From Acidimicrobiales bacterium (GTDB lineage Bacteria; Actinomycetota; Acidimicrobiia; Acidimicrobiales; Aldehydirespiratoraceae): DNA of 32,962 bases. Positions 1 to 6,041 of this stretch are shown here, piece by piece. The DNA lies in assembly GCA_029263215.1 (NCBI GenBank), contig JAJCXY010000123.1:1-32962 (forward strand), in the 5' to 3' direction. Positions within the stretch are counted from its first letter, which is position 1. Each line of letters starts with the position of its first letter. A model generated the notes under the pieces. The model saw only the letters and a program-made list of their open reading frames with translations, was not told the origin of the DNA and did no database searches. Position numbers and translations under genes: made by a program.

Positions 1-1
1 G

Positions 2-37
2 GCCGGCCCGACCAACGCCGCTGCCGGCGACGCCTAG
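2..37 (+). CDS. C-terminal end of an upstream gene (partial)
   Basis: Frame 2 is open from the window edge and ends at TAG 35-37, encoding an Ala/Gly-rich tail (AGPTNAAAGDA). The stop lies 15 bases before the TTG start of the next gene, a spacing typical of co-transcribed phage structural genes. Only 11 residues are visible, so neither function nor reality as a gene can be established. Confidence 0.3.
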   Translation, partial: AGPTNAAAGDA

Positions 38-52
38 AAACGGAGCCCCACC

Positions 53-442
53 TTGTCGACCCGAAACGATCTTCTCGATATCGGTGACAAGGCCCGGTTC
101 GCGTTCGTGTTCACCGACGAAGACGAAGCCCTCGAGACACCAACCGCGTTGACAGTGGATCTGCGCCACCCCGGCTATCCGACCACCGCTGACACGTCCA
201 CCGATCACCCGGACGCGTCTATCACCCTCGACAAAGTCTGGCCGGAATCGGTGCGCGAGAAACTCGCCCGGGAACTGAACATCGACGGCATCACCGCCGC
301 CTCGCTCGCTGCCGGCACCGGATGCGTCGAGTACTCCTACGTCGTCACCGAAGCCGGCAACTACCGGGCCAAAGCCACCGCCACCGCGCCATCAGCGACA
401 GCCGAGCAGGCGTCGGTAGCGGTCCGTGCCGACTTCGCGTGA
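53..442 (+). CDS. Small phage-structural-like protein (hypothetical)
   Basis: A 129-residue protein starting at TTG 53, chosen because an ACGGAG ribosome-binding sequence lies about 7 bases upstream. It opens with DLLDIGDKARFAFVFTDED and continues with a predicted beta-strand-rich body (TALTVDLRHPG near 32-42, VEYSYVVTEAGNYRAKATAT near 91-110). The layout 'D.G..ArF..vFtDed....PTaltv.lr.P......y.Y..teaGnyr...' resembles small beta-sandwich proteins I associate with head-to-tail regions of actinophages and prophages. That is a family resemblance from memory, not a search result. No signal peptide or membrane segment is seen. Its place at the left edge, inside a stretch that ends in a tRNA-fragment att site, supports a prophage or phage-derived origin. 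The exact role (decoration, tail or closure protein) is unknown. Confidence 0.6.
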   Translation: MSTRNDLLDIGDKARFAFVFTDEDEALETPTALTVDLRHPGYPTTADTSTDHPDASITLDKVWPESVREKLARELNIDGITAASLAAGTGCVEYSYVVTEAGNYRAKATATAPSATAEQASVAVRADFA

Positions 443-506
443 CCTGACACCCCACCCCGCCTCTGACGGCGCAACAGCGGCCGGATGGGGGCCAGCCAGT
501 CTGGTG

Positions 507-872
507 CTAGGGGAGAGGTCCGCTGCTCGTATCGATGATCGCCCGCAACCGGATTACCTCCGCGAGAAGGTTTTCGACGTCGGTGCGGGCGTGAGCGATG
601 AACTCAGCATCCTGGTCCCACCGCTCAGACGCGTGACAAAATTCGGGACCAGATTGCACCAAGGTAGCCGCCACGACCGCTCCCCTCGGGAAGTCGGGCC
701 ACCTGGGAGCGAAGTGACGACCTGAGGTCGGCTCTTGCGTGGTCACCACCACCATGCTGGTGGCGTATTCATCGTCGTAGACGTCCCGGTACCAGCGGCC
801 CGGCGTCGAGTCGGCCAAACGGCCGGCGATTCCATCTAGGTCGATGGGTTCGTTCCACTGGCGGTCTGTCAT
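507..872 (-). CDS. Hypothetical phage/mobile-element-associated protein
   Basis: A 121-residue protein. ATG 872 is preferred over an upstream GTG at 893 because a GGAG sequence sits 7 bases before the ATG. The N-terminal part reads ...DLDGIAGRLADSTPGRWYRDVYDDEY and the C-terminal part EFIAHARTDVENLLAEVIRLR. The 'LD.I..RLA..TPG.W' opening combined with a 'FIAHARTDVp.LLAEV.RLR' ending is a pairing I know from many phage and mobile-element proteins of unknown function. The C-terminal helix is amphipathic and could mediate oligomerisation. The gene runs opposite to the phage-like gene before it. Nothing in the sequence points to an enzymatic activity. The family resemblance is from memory and the function is unknown. 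Confidence 0.6.
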   Translation of the reverse strand: MTDRQWNEPIDLDGIAGRLADSTPGRWYRDVYDDEYATSMVVVTTQEPTSGRHFAPRWPDFPRGAVVAATLVQSGPEFCHASERWDQDAEFIAHARTDVENLLAEVIRLRAIIDTSSGPLP

Positions 873-999
873 GGGAGTTCTCCGGCCTGCCACCAGCGAT
901 TGCTGGCACTCGACGGTATACGAGTGATGTCAGTTCGTCCGCTCACGCTAGGCAGATCTTCGCAATCCTTCCTCCGCATCCTCGGTCGTGAACCCTTCG

Positions 1000-1022
1000 A
1001 ATCCTGCCCCTGCCACCAGCCA
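1000..1022 (+). other. tRNA 3'-end-like fragment (possible att remnant)
   Basis: On the + strand a canonical T-loop sequence TTCGAAT is followed by CCTGC (T-stem 3' side), a 7-base acceptor-like CCCTGCC, a discriminator A and CCA. The 5' side of the T-stem should read GCAGG but reads AACCC, so no functional tRNA is possible and only the last 23 bases match a tRNA. Such fragments are left at ends of elements that integrate into tRNA 3' ends. A chance match in GC-rich DNA is still possible. Confidence 0.35.
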
Positions 1023-1070
1023 TCGCGCCATGACTGCCGATAACGCTGCCAGCCGTGTGCATGTCATCCT

Positions 1071-1475
1071 TTGAGCGTGCAACGCAGCCTGCTTAAGACC
1101 AGCCGGGGTGGGAATCCCTTCCCCGATTTGCCCCTGCCAGTTCTGCTCGGCTGGGGTGCTCTCGTCGTTGTGACTCTCGCTGCCTTTGGGAGCACGGCAG
1201 TCCTGGTCGATCAGATCAGCGATCCGAGAACGACATGTGAGCAACACGCCCCGGGCGCTTCCTACCTCGGGAGTTTCACTGTTGAGACCGCCAGTAGGAC
1301 ATGGCCGCCACCGATCATTCGTTGCTCGGGATCGGCTTCGTACGTTGGTGAAGCACGGTCACCCACATCTTTCACTGCGGTGACAGGCAAGCGTCTCGTC
1401 GCGGTCGCATTCCTCGATCTGGCTGCGGTGGTCGCCTGGAGTGCACGGCGATCAGTTCGACGGTCGCGTCGCTAA
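1071..1475 (+). CDS. Small two-helix membrane protein, hypothetical
   Basis: A 134-residue protein whose start is uncertain: TTG 1071 or GTG 1077, neither with a convincing ribosome-binding site. Two hydrophobic segments are visible, at about residues 22-46 (LPVLLGWGALVVVTLAAFGS...) and 108-124 (LVAVAFLDLAAVVAW). They bracket a roughly 60-residue non-membrane loop with two cysteines (near 56 and 84) that could form a disulfide. The protein ends in an Arg-rich tail (SARRSVRRSRR) that fits the positive-inside rule, so I infer both termini in the cytoplasm and the Cys loop outside. No domain is recognised. A hairpin followed by a T-rich stretch lies about 105 bases after the stop and could terminate its transcript. 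Confidence 0.5.
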   Translation: MSVQRSLLKTSRGGNPFPDLPLPVLLGWGALVVVTLAAFGSTAVLVDQISDPRTTCEQHAPGASYLGSFTVETASRTWPPPIIRCSGSASYVGEARSPTSFTAVTGKRLVAVAFLDLAAVVAWSARRSVRRSRR

Positions 1476-1579
1476 CGACTCCTACCAAGCCGCCCGACGC
1501 CGTCTCAGTGTGAGCCGACAGCAAGGCTGGTAAGCCACGAACGGCGAAAGCCTCACCATCGCACCCGAAACCCGTAGAA

Positions 1580-1621
1580 CGCCCCCGTCTTCACCGGCGG
1601 GGGCGATTCGCCGTTTTCTTT
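1580..1621 (+). terminator. Probable Rho-independent terminator
   Basis: An 8-bp perfect stem, CGCCCCCG (1580-1587) with CGGGGGCG (1598-1605), has a 10-base loop and is followed after 7 bases by the T-rich GTTTTCTTTCC. The gap between stem and T-run makes it imperfect; a small GGCG-ATT-CGCC stem directly abuts the T-run. It is placed to stop transcription from the gene ending at 1475. Bases from the loop onward recur at 2218-2248. Confidence 0.55.
1588..1618. repeat. 31-bp direct repeat, copy 1
   Basis: Thirty-one bases, beginning TCTTCACCGGCGG and ending GCCGTTTTC, recur without mismatch at 2218-2248. This copy covers the loop, right arm and T-rich tail of the terminator at 1580-1621. The two copies bracket the lipoprotein gene, so the unit looks like a duplicated junction. 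Confidence 0.85.
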
Positions 1622-1622
1622 C

Positions 1623-2096
1623 CTAGTCGATGTACTCGAAGTTGCAGTTCGCCAGGTACCAGCGCCCGTCAACGTACGCGTAGGGCTCACCGCCGCGATC
1701 GGGGTCCACTTCGACGAACAGCTCGCCGTCAAGGATCAGGCTTGACGCGATCGAGGCGCTCTCGCCCTCGACTAGGTCGAACACCTCGACGTCGCCAAGG
1801 GTCACCCGCTTGAGGTCCTCGCGACTAACTTTGGCCAGACTTGCCATGAATCGAAGAGCGACTTCCATCTGAACTCCGATCTCGCCGATCCCATAGGCCT
1901 CCTGGCATTCCGGCTCTAGATGGCTCCACACAGCTGGCCAGTCGGCACGAAATAGAGCCAGGTTTGCTGCCCGCGTCACCTCTTCGACCCCAGCCGCCCC
2001 AGGATCGGAGCCGATGGCGGCACCCGAGCTGGCGCCATCGTTACCACAGCCCGACGCGAGAATCACCGCTACTAGAGCCGCCGAGATGATCCGCAA
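1623..2096 (-). CDS. Secreted lipoprotein, hypothetical
   Basis: Starting at TTG 2096 (an AAAGG sequence lies 8 bases upstream), the product is 157 residues and begins with a compact lipoprotein signal: RIISAALVAVILASGC, lipobox LASG-C with the lipidated Cys at residue 17. A longer frame extends upstream to 2261, but its extra residues precede the signal and run through a repeat, so I reject it. The mature part has a short Gly/Ser/Ala linker and then a domain beginning EEVTRAANLALFRADWPAVWSHL, with acidic beta-strands and a C-terminal YAYVDGRWYLANC. Helix-then-sheet with a closing 'DGRWYL' is typical of NTF2-like or DUF4878-like extracytoplasmic lipoproteins. It should face the outer side of the membrane. 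The gene is boxed in by the 31-bp repeat at 1588 and 2218. Confidence 0.7.
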   Translation of the reverse strand: MRIISAALVAVILASGCGNDGASSGAAIGSDPGAAGVEEVTRAANLALFRADWPAVWSHLEPECQEAYGIGEIGVQMEVALRFMASLAKVSREDLKRVTLGDVEVFDLVEGESASIASSLILDGELFVEVDPDRGGEPYAYVDGRWYLANCNFEYID

Positions 2097-2181
2097 GGGC
2101 GCCGCCTTTGTTGCTTTCCTGACCGAGTGAGAGAGTGTCGCCGTTGCGGCTCCATCGGGCCCACTCGGGCGGGTGCCGTAT

Positions 2182-2200
2182 TGACACACCGCAGCCGAAA
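2182..2200. repeat. TGACACACCG box, distal copy
   Basis: TGACACACCGCAGCCGAAA matches 3328-3346 at 18 of 19 positions. Together with the two tandem copies beside the tRNA fragment, this forms a small repeat family confined to the element end. Confidence 0.7.
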
Positions 2201-2217
2201 CAAAACGGAGATACTCC

Positions 2218-2248
2218 TCTTCACCGGCGGGGGCGATTCGCCGTTTTC
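2218..2248. repeat. 31-bp direct repeat, copy 2
   Basis: Exact copy of 1588-1618. The left hairpin arm found at 1580-1587 is missing here, so this copy cannot form the terminator stem and looks like the broken-off 3' part of a duplicated terminator. Between 2097 and 2337 I otherwise see no gene, only this repeat and the TGACACACCG box. Confidence 0.85.
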
Positions 2249-2337
2249 GGACGAGTGGCACGCAAGAGGTCCGTCCCTAAGCTTGATGGCTGAAGCCACC
2301 GACTCCTAGCCGCACACGCACCATGCGAACATAGGTC

Positions 2338-3234
2338 GTGACTCTCGTCCTTAGCGTGCATAGCCGCGACAGTCTGTGGGTCGTCGCGGACCGGCGACTG
2401 TCATACGGCAGCCAGCGAACGCTCAAGGACGACGCTATGAAGGTCATGCATCTCCGCACCTCTGACGGTGTCGGCCTGCTCGCCTACGCCGGCCTCGGTG
2501 CCACGCCTCGCGGCACGCAGCCATCGGAGTGGATGAGCGCAGTGTTACGCGGACGGGGTGATCTGTCGTTTGAGCACGCTTTGCTTGTGCTGGCAGCCGC
2601 TGCAATAAGGGAGCTGCCCTCGTATATCTCTCGCACGCCAGGAAAGTCACACACCATCATTGTCCCTGCGTTCGTCACAGACGTCGGGCCCCGGCTCTAC
2701 ACAATCGACAACTTCATCGACGAAGCCGGGGACCACTGGCACCGCCAGGCGAGCCACCACCGATCGGACGATCCAGGTTCTCCGAGCGCGAGGGTTGGAC
2801 TCGGCGGCTCGGGGGGTGACTACCTCAGCCAGAAGGGTTGGGGATGGCAGAGAGCCTTGCTAAGCCTCGTGAATGCACATGACCGCGGGAAGGTCTCTGA
2901 TCGGTGTATCGCCGACGAACTCGCCCGGATCAACTGCGATGTCCACCACGGCATCGCAGATGGCAGCGTCGGACCACGGTGCGTCGTTGCATGGCGCCGG
3001 CGGCCGAACGCCCGTCATAACAGCTCTGGCAGCGGTCACCTGTTCTACAGCGGCGTCTCCCGCGACCGTCAGACCCCGGCGATCCCCGGGCTCATGCACG
3101 GAGCGGACGTGAAATCAATCGGGGAGGCGTTCATGGCGCCGCGGATTGCGGGCTCCGGACTCGAGTTCGACTACGACGAAGTGAACCGCCGGCTAGCCGA
3201 GGTCGGAAACGAACCCGACGAGAATCTCCGGTAG
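2338..3234 (+). CDS. Proteasome-beta-like Ntn-hydrolase family protein (putative)
   Basis: A 298-residue protein starting at GTG 2338. The second codon is Thr, so removal of the initiator Met would expose an N-terminal threonine. Counting that Thr as 1, the sequence carries ADRR with Asp17, a Lys at 34 in DDAMKVMHL, a glycine-rich AYAGLGAT turn near 49-56 and a GLGGSGGDYL motif near 154-162. This is the layout of proteasome beta-subunit/HslV-type N-terminal nucleophile hydrolases (Thr1, Asp17, Lys33, Gly47 and the Ser129 region). The C-terminal part (VGPRCVVAWR; GSGHLFYSG) is not a standard proteasome tail, and no propeptide is present, so it is not the housekeeping PrcB. I infer a cytoplasmic Thr-protease-like or amidase-like fold; activity and substrate are unknown. 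It lies next to the att site, inside the putative mobile element. Confidence 0.65.
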   Translation: MTLVLSVHSRDSLWVVADRRLSYGSQRTLKDDAMKVMHLRTSDGVGLLAYAGLGATPRGTQPSEWMSAVLRGRGDLSFEHALLVLAAAAIRELPSYISRTPGKSHTIIVPAFVTDVGPRLYTIDNFIDEAGDHWHRQASHHRSDDPGSPSARVGLGGSGGDYLSQKGWGWQRALLSLVNAHDRGKVSDRCIADELARINCDVHHGIADGSVGPRCVVAWRRRPNARHNSSGSGHLFYSGVSRDRQTPAIPGLMHGADVKSIGEAFMAPRIAGSGLEFDYDEVNRRLAEVGNEPDENLR

Positions 3235-3316
3235 TTGCTCTCTAGGATTACTCAAGGCCCAGCCTCTCCGTGGGGGCCGACACGTGTTTTTGGTCAGGAC
3301 GGAATCGGGGGTCTCG

Positions 3317-3337
3317 TGACACACCGATGACACACCG
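3317..3337. repeat. Tandem TGACACACCG boxes beside att site
   Basis: Two exact TGACACACCG copies (3317-3326 and 3328-3337) lie 11 bases apart, about one helical turn, with a third copy at 2182. Short phased direct repeats near a tRNA-derived att site are what arm-type binding sites for tyrosine integrases look like. No integrase gene is visible in this window. Confidence 0.55.
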
Positions 3338-3348
3338 CAGCTGAAAGC

Positions 3349-3361
3349 CCCGATAATCGGG
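3349..3361. repeat. Short inverted repeat near att site
   Basis: CCCGAT-A-ATCGGG is a perfect 6-bp dyad with a single central base, too tight for a hairpin but suitable as a protein-binding palindrome. It lies between the TGACACACCG boxes and the hairpin at 3370. Confidence 0.4.
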
Positions 3362-3369
3362 CCGCGCTA

Positions 3370-3389
3370 AACCGCGTAAACACGCGGTT
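3370..3389. repeat. 8-bp perfect hairpin near att site
   Basis: AACCGCGT and ACGCGGTT pair perfectly around the 4-base loop AAAC. No T-run follows on either strand, so it is unlikely to be an intrinsic terminator. It lies 38 bases before the tRNA fragment and could be a recombination-associated site. The 279 bases from 3235 to 3513 contain no gene, only these repeats and the att fragment. Confidence 0.5.
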
Positions 3390-3426
3390 CACGACCACTG
3401 CTAACCCCTGAAGATGCCGTTTGAGC

Positions 3427-3473
3427 GGGACTCTTAATCTCAAGGTGCCGGGTTCGAGCCCCGGGCGGCCTAC
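3427..3473 (+). other. tRNA-Lys(CTT) 3' fragment, putative att site
   Basis: The sequence GGGACTCTTAATCTCA is an anticodon arm with loop CTCTTAA and anticodon CTT at 3433-3435. It is followed by a variable region, a perfect T-arm (CCGGG / loop TTCGAGC / CCCGG, 3448-3464), the 3' acceptor strand GCGGCCT and discriminator A at 3472. There is no matching 5' acceptor strand or D-arm upstream, and CCA is not encoded. This is therefore the 3' half of a tRNA, the usual duplicated att core of elements that integrate into tRNA genes. Its orientation predicts the element to the left, the native chromosome to the right, and an intact tRNA-Lys(CTT) beyond the left edge of the window. Confidence 0.75.
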
Positions 3474-3513
3474 TGGGTTTCATATGCGACGCGTCGCAGC
3501 CGATAAGTGATGC

Positions 3514-4590
3514 GTGACGTCGACCGAGCGGTACTCCGCGCCACCACCCACCGTCACCCCCGAGTGGTCTCCGTTGGGTTTTGTCCCCGCGCTCGACGGG
3601 ATCCGGGCGATCGCGGTGATCGTGGTGGTCGCCTACCACGGTCAATGGTTCGGCCTCGAGGGCGGCTTCATCGGTGTCGACGTCTTCTTCACTCTCAGCG
3701 GATTCCTGATCACCCGACTGCTGGTGGACGAGCACCATCGCCGCGGCGGTGTGTCGATGAAGAACTTCTACATGCGCCGCGCTCTGCGCCTACTGCCTGC
3801 CGTGTTCGGCCTCGTGGCCGGTGTGTGGCTCGCCGCCGCCCTGCTCGACGTGGCGAGGCTCGATGATCGCCTCACCCCGAGGTCGCTGTGGGCCCTCTCC
3901 TACGTTGCCAACTGGCGCGACGTCGTCACCGGCACTCACAGCGGCGTTTTCAGCCACTTGTGGTCGCTGAGCGTCGAGGAGCAGTTCTACGTGGTCTGGC
4001 CTGTGCTCGCGGTCGTGATCCTGCAGCGGGCAGGTGTGGATGCCCTGTGCCGGGTCGCAGCCGGACTCGGGATTGCCGCGGGCCTGTTCACGATGAGCCG
4101 CTACTGGACGGGTGGCAGCGGATTCGACATCTACTTCAGCACCCACACCCACGGTGCGGTGCTCCTCCTCGCAGGATCGTGGCTCGGCGCCTCGCCGCGG
4201 CTGCTCGCTGCGGTTCCTCGTGACCTGGCCCGAAGACTGCTGGTGGTCGGCCTCGTGGGTCTCGTGGTCATCTCGTTTGCTCCGGACCGCTTCGCCCGTC
4301 TACACGCCGGGTTCGGCTATGTGCCGATCGTTTCTCTCTCGCTGGTGGTGATCATCGCCGCGGTGGTCGACGACCGCCCCTCGCCGCTGACATGGGCACC
4401 CCTGCGGCGGATCGGCAAATCGTCCTACGCAATCTACCTGTGGCACCTACCGATGTTCCCTGTCTCCCTGGCGATCGCTCCGTCGGTCGACCCTCGTATT
4501 CGGATAACCATCGCTACCGCGATTGCGGTCATCCTCTCTCACTGGCTCGTGGAGCGACCCGCCATGCGGCTGAAACGTCGCTGGGCCTGA
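3514..4590 (+). CDS. Acyltransferase 3 family membrane O-acyltransferase
   Basis: A 358-residue integral membrane protein of the OafA/acyltransferase-3 family, which moves acyl groups (often acetyl) from the cytoplasmic side onto cell-surface sugars or other envelope molecules. The family signature is clear: FVPALDGIRAIAVIVVVAYH at 23-42 with the conserved His42; GGFIGVDVFFTLSGFLIT near 50-67; FYMRRALRLLP at 85-95; HLWSLSVEEQFYVVWP starting at 148; and a closing YAIYLWHLP in the last quarter. About ten hydrophobic segments are visible. It ends at about 358 residues without the C-terminal SGNH domain some members carry. GTG 3514 is used, without a strong ribosome-binding site. It is the first gene to the right of the att site, so probably the start of native chromosome. 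The acceptor cannot be inferred from its neighbours. Confidence 0.9.
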   Translation: MTSTERYSAPPPTVTPEWSPLGFVPALDGIRAIAVIVVVAYHGQWFGLEGGFIGVDVFFTLSGFLITRLLVDEHHRRGGVSMKNFYMRRALRLLPAVFGLVAGVWLAAALLDVARLDDRLTPRSLWALSYVANWRDVVTGTHSGVFSHLWSLSVEEQFYVVWPVLAVVILQRAGVDALCRVAAGLGIAAGLFTMSRYWTGGSGFDIYFSTHTHGAVLLLAGSWLGASPRLLAAVPRDLARRLLVVGLVGLVVISFAPDRFARLHAGFGYVPIVSLSLVVIIAAVVDDRPSPLTWAPLRRIGKSSYAIYLWHLPMFPVSLAIAPSVDPRIRITIATAIAVILSHWLVERPAMRLKRRWA

Positions 4591-4591
4591 A

Positions 4592-4609
4592 CCGCCCCTG
4601 GCCGGGCGG
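4592..4609 (+). terminator. Weak hairpin after acyltransferase
   Basis: CCGCCC (4592-4597) and GGGCGG (4604-4609) form a 6-bp GC-only stem with a 6-base loop, directly after the stop at 4590. There is no T-run, so termination would be weak or factor-assisted. Confidence 0.3.
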
Positions 4610-4662
4610 CTGATGCAGGGCCGGCCCCTGTGCCCGCGTGGTCGGCGAGACCCAATGTAACT

Positions 4663-4668
4663 TACACT
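4663..4668 (+). promoter_or_regulatory. Candidate leaderless -10 element with overlapping dyad
   Basis: TACACT fits the actinobacterial TANNNT -10 box and ends 6 bases before ATG 4675, placing the transcription start at or near the ATG. The surrounding TGTAACTTACA (4656-4666) is a perfect 11-base palindrome, and TTACA-C-TGTAG overlaps it. Such dyads resemble TetR-type operators. Confidence 0.45.
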
Positions 4669-4674
4669 GTAGAC

Positions 4675-5541
4675 ATGGTGCGGTTTCCTCGGAAGCTCCC
4701 CGGCGGCGGCCAAGACCGACAAGAGCTCCCTTCTCCCCCTCCCCCTTCCAGCCGGGACTCGACCGAGGATCCCTGGGCCTGGCCGGCCGCGTTCAAGAGC
4801 CTCTCGCTGATGCTCCACATCGGTACGAGTAAGCCAGTTGCAGGCGAAGCCCAGCACCAGACTGCCCTGCGCCGCGCCGCCGGCCCACTCGGTCCGTTCG
4901 GGCCCAGATCTCCACGTCGCCAGCTCGTAGTCCAACTCGCGCTCGACGACGACCCTCGTGGATCCCTGCCCGCAGTTCGGGTCGCTCTCAACGGAGAAAC
5001 CCTTGCGCATGTGCCCTCCGCCCGCCTGGACGACTACCTCCCGCTCCTCGATTGGGCTGGCTCTGTTGGGCACGACGTCGTGTGCCGCGCTCACCTCGTC
5101 GGGGGTTACGCGAGGGGCAACAACATCCCGGCACCCATCGGGATCTATCTCAACCACTGCTCACCGCCCGTCGTTCAACATCATGGTCCGCCACCAACGC
5201 TGGCCGAGTCCAAGCCGGACCTCTGGGGCGACTGGACCGACATAGATGTCCACGGGGGGAGCCATCATCCAGATTTCCTGGCCAAACACCGATTCCGAAT
5301 GAACGTCGCAGAACTCGTCGTCGACGACCACGGGCTGGTGCAAATTGAGCTCGATGGCACCCGGATCGGACACCTGACATCGAAGATGAGTGACCGCTAC
5401 CGACCGGGCTTGATCAGGGAGTCGGCCACCGTGAAGTCAATCACCGCATATTGCAAGGTGTGGCCCGGCCCTCACAGGTTCGAGGTCACGGTGAAGCTCC
5501 CCGAACGCGAAGCTCTCGCCGTGTGGGAGATGGGACTCTGA
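4675..5541 (+). CDS. HIRAN-like domain protein (putative)
   Basis: A 288-residue soluble protein. ATG 4675 is preferred over an upstream GTG at 4630 because a -10-like box ends 6 bases before it. After a Pro/Ser-rich N-terminus, the middle reads VRVALNGETLAHVPSARLDDYLPLLDWAG followed by VVCRAHLVGGYARG and IGIYLN. This resembles the HIRAN fold (nucleic-acid-binding, usually '...AV.V..nG..vGYlp...a..y.p.l...'), which in SWI/SNF and actinobacterial proteins binds DNA ends. A second, similar unit appears near the C-terminus (VQIELDGTRIGHLTSKMSDRYRPGLI), so the protein may have two tandem HIRAN-like modules. No helicase or nuclease motifs are seen, and the usual 'REPxNPyDpnA' entry motif is degenerate. 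The role is unknown; DNA binding is a family inference. It converges with the next gene, 8 bases apart. Confidence 0.55.
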   Translation: MVRFPRKLPGGGQDRQELPSPPPPSSRDSTEDPWAWPAAFKSLSLMLHIGTSKPVAGEAQHQTALRRAAGPLGPFGPRSPRRQLVVQLALDDDPRGSLPAVRVALNGETLAHVPSARLDDYLPLLDWAGSVGHDVVCRAHLVGGYARGNNIPAPIGIYLNHCSPPVVQHHGPPPTLAESKPDLWGDWTDIDVHGGSHHPDFLAKHRFRMNVAELVVDDHGLVQIELDGTRIGHLTSKMSDRYRPGLIRESATVKSITAYCKVWPGPHRFEVTVKLPEREALAVWEMGL

Positions 5542-5549
5542 GGAAGGCC

Positions 5550-5972
5550 TCAGAAGGACGTGACCTCGCCGCTGGTCCCCTCCTGGCGGAGTTGGAACAA
5601 GCCGACCGCCATAACAGCAGCGGCGATGTACAAGGTGATCTCGTAGAACTCGCCGGACTCGCTGAAGTCGTTGGCCAGCCCGTTGAGCAGGTCCATCGCC
5701 ACAAAGGCCACAATCACCACCCCGGCCAAATTGACCGTGCCCGGGTAGAGCTTGTTCCAGGCCGACTCATTGCCCGCATTACGTACAAAAACCGCCAGGA
5801 GCACAGCCAGCGACAGCGGCGCGGCGATGAGCTGTACCGAGGCGAAGTACTCGTACTGAATCCGATTGCCGATCAGGTAGACGACGACAAGGATCCATGC
5901 GGATCCAGCCGCGATCATCCATTCCGCCGTAGACAGATTGTTGAAGACTTCCCCTGGCTGTGTATCGCTCAT
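5550..5972 (-). CDS. Small four-helix membrane protein, hypothetical
   Basis: A 140-residue protein starting at ATG 5972 (MSDTQPGEVFN), with GGGGG about 8 bases upstream; an alternative in-frame ATG lies at 5987. Four hydrophobic stretches are visible: AEWMIAAGSAWILVVVYLIG, VQLIAAPLSLAVLLAVFV, TVNLAGVVIVAFVAMDLLNG and ITLYIAAAVMAVGLFQL. Short charged links separate them and the C-terminal tail is brief. No known domain is recognised. It lies about 70 bases downstream of the CoA-transferase gene in the same direction, so it could be the last gene of the hyu-cox operon, perhaps a helper membrane subunit. Nothing in the sequence proves that. Confidence 0.65.
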   Translation of the reverse strand: MSDTQPGEVFNNLSTAEWMIAAGSAWILVVVYLIGNRIQYEYFASVQLIAAPLSLAVLLAVFVRNAGNESAWNKLYPGTVNLAGVVIVAFVAMDLLNGLANDFSESGEFYEITLYIAAAVMAVGLFQLRQEGTSGEVTSF

Positions 5973-6041
5973 CCTTGCAACCCCCATCGCACGTTGATGT
6001 CGAAATAGTACGGCGGATTGGACGGTGCGGCCAGCGATGGT

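Noticed and set aside
948..1247. Reverse-strand open frame containing RWLVAGAGFEGF
   Set aside because: This peptide style is what antisense translation of a tRNA T-arm gives; the frame overlaps the tRNA-like fragment and a better membrane-protein frame, so it is not a gene.
1623..2261. Longer 212-codon version of the lipoprotein
   Set aside because: The extra 55 residues precede a clear lipoprotein signal and read through the 31-bp repeat; the TTG at 2096 with an AAAGG sequence upstream is a better start.
3427..3473. Complete tRNA gene
   Set aside because: No D-arm or 5' acceptor strand precedes the anticodon arm; only the 3' half is present.
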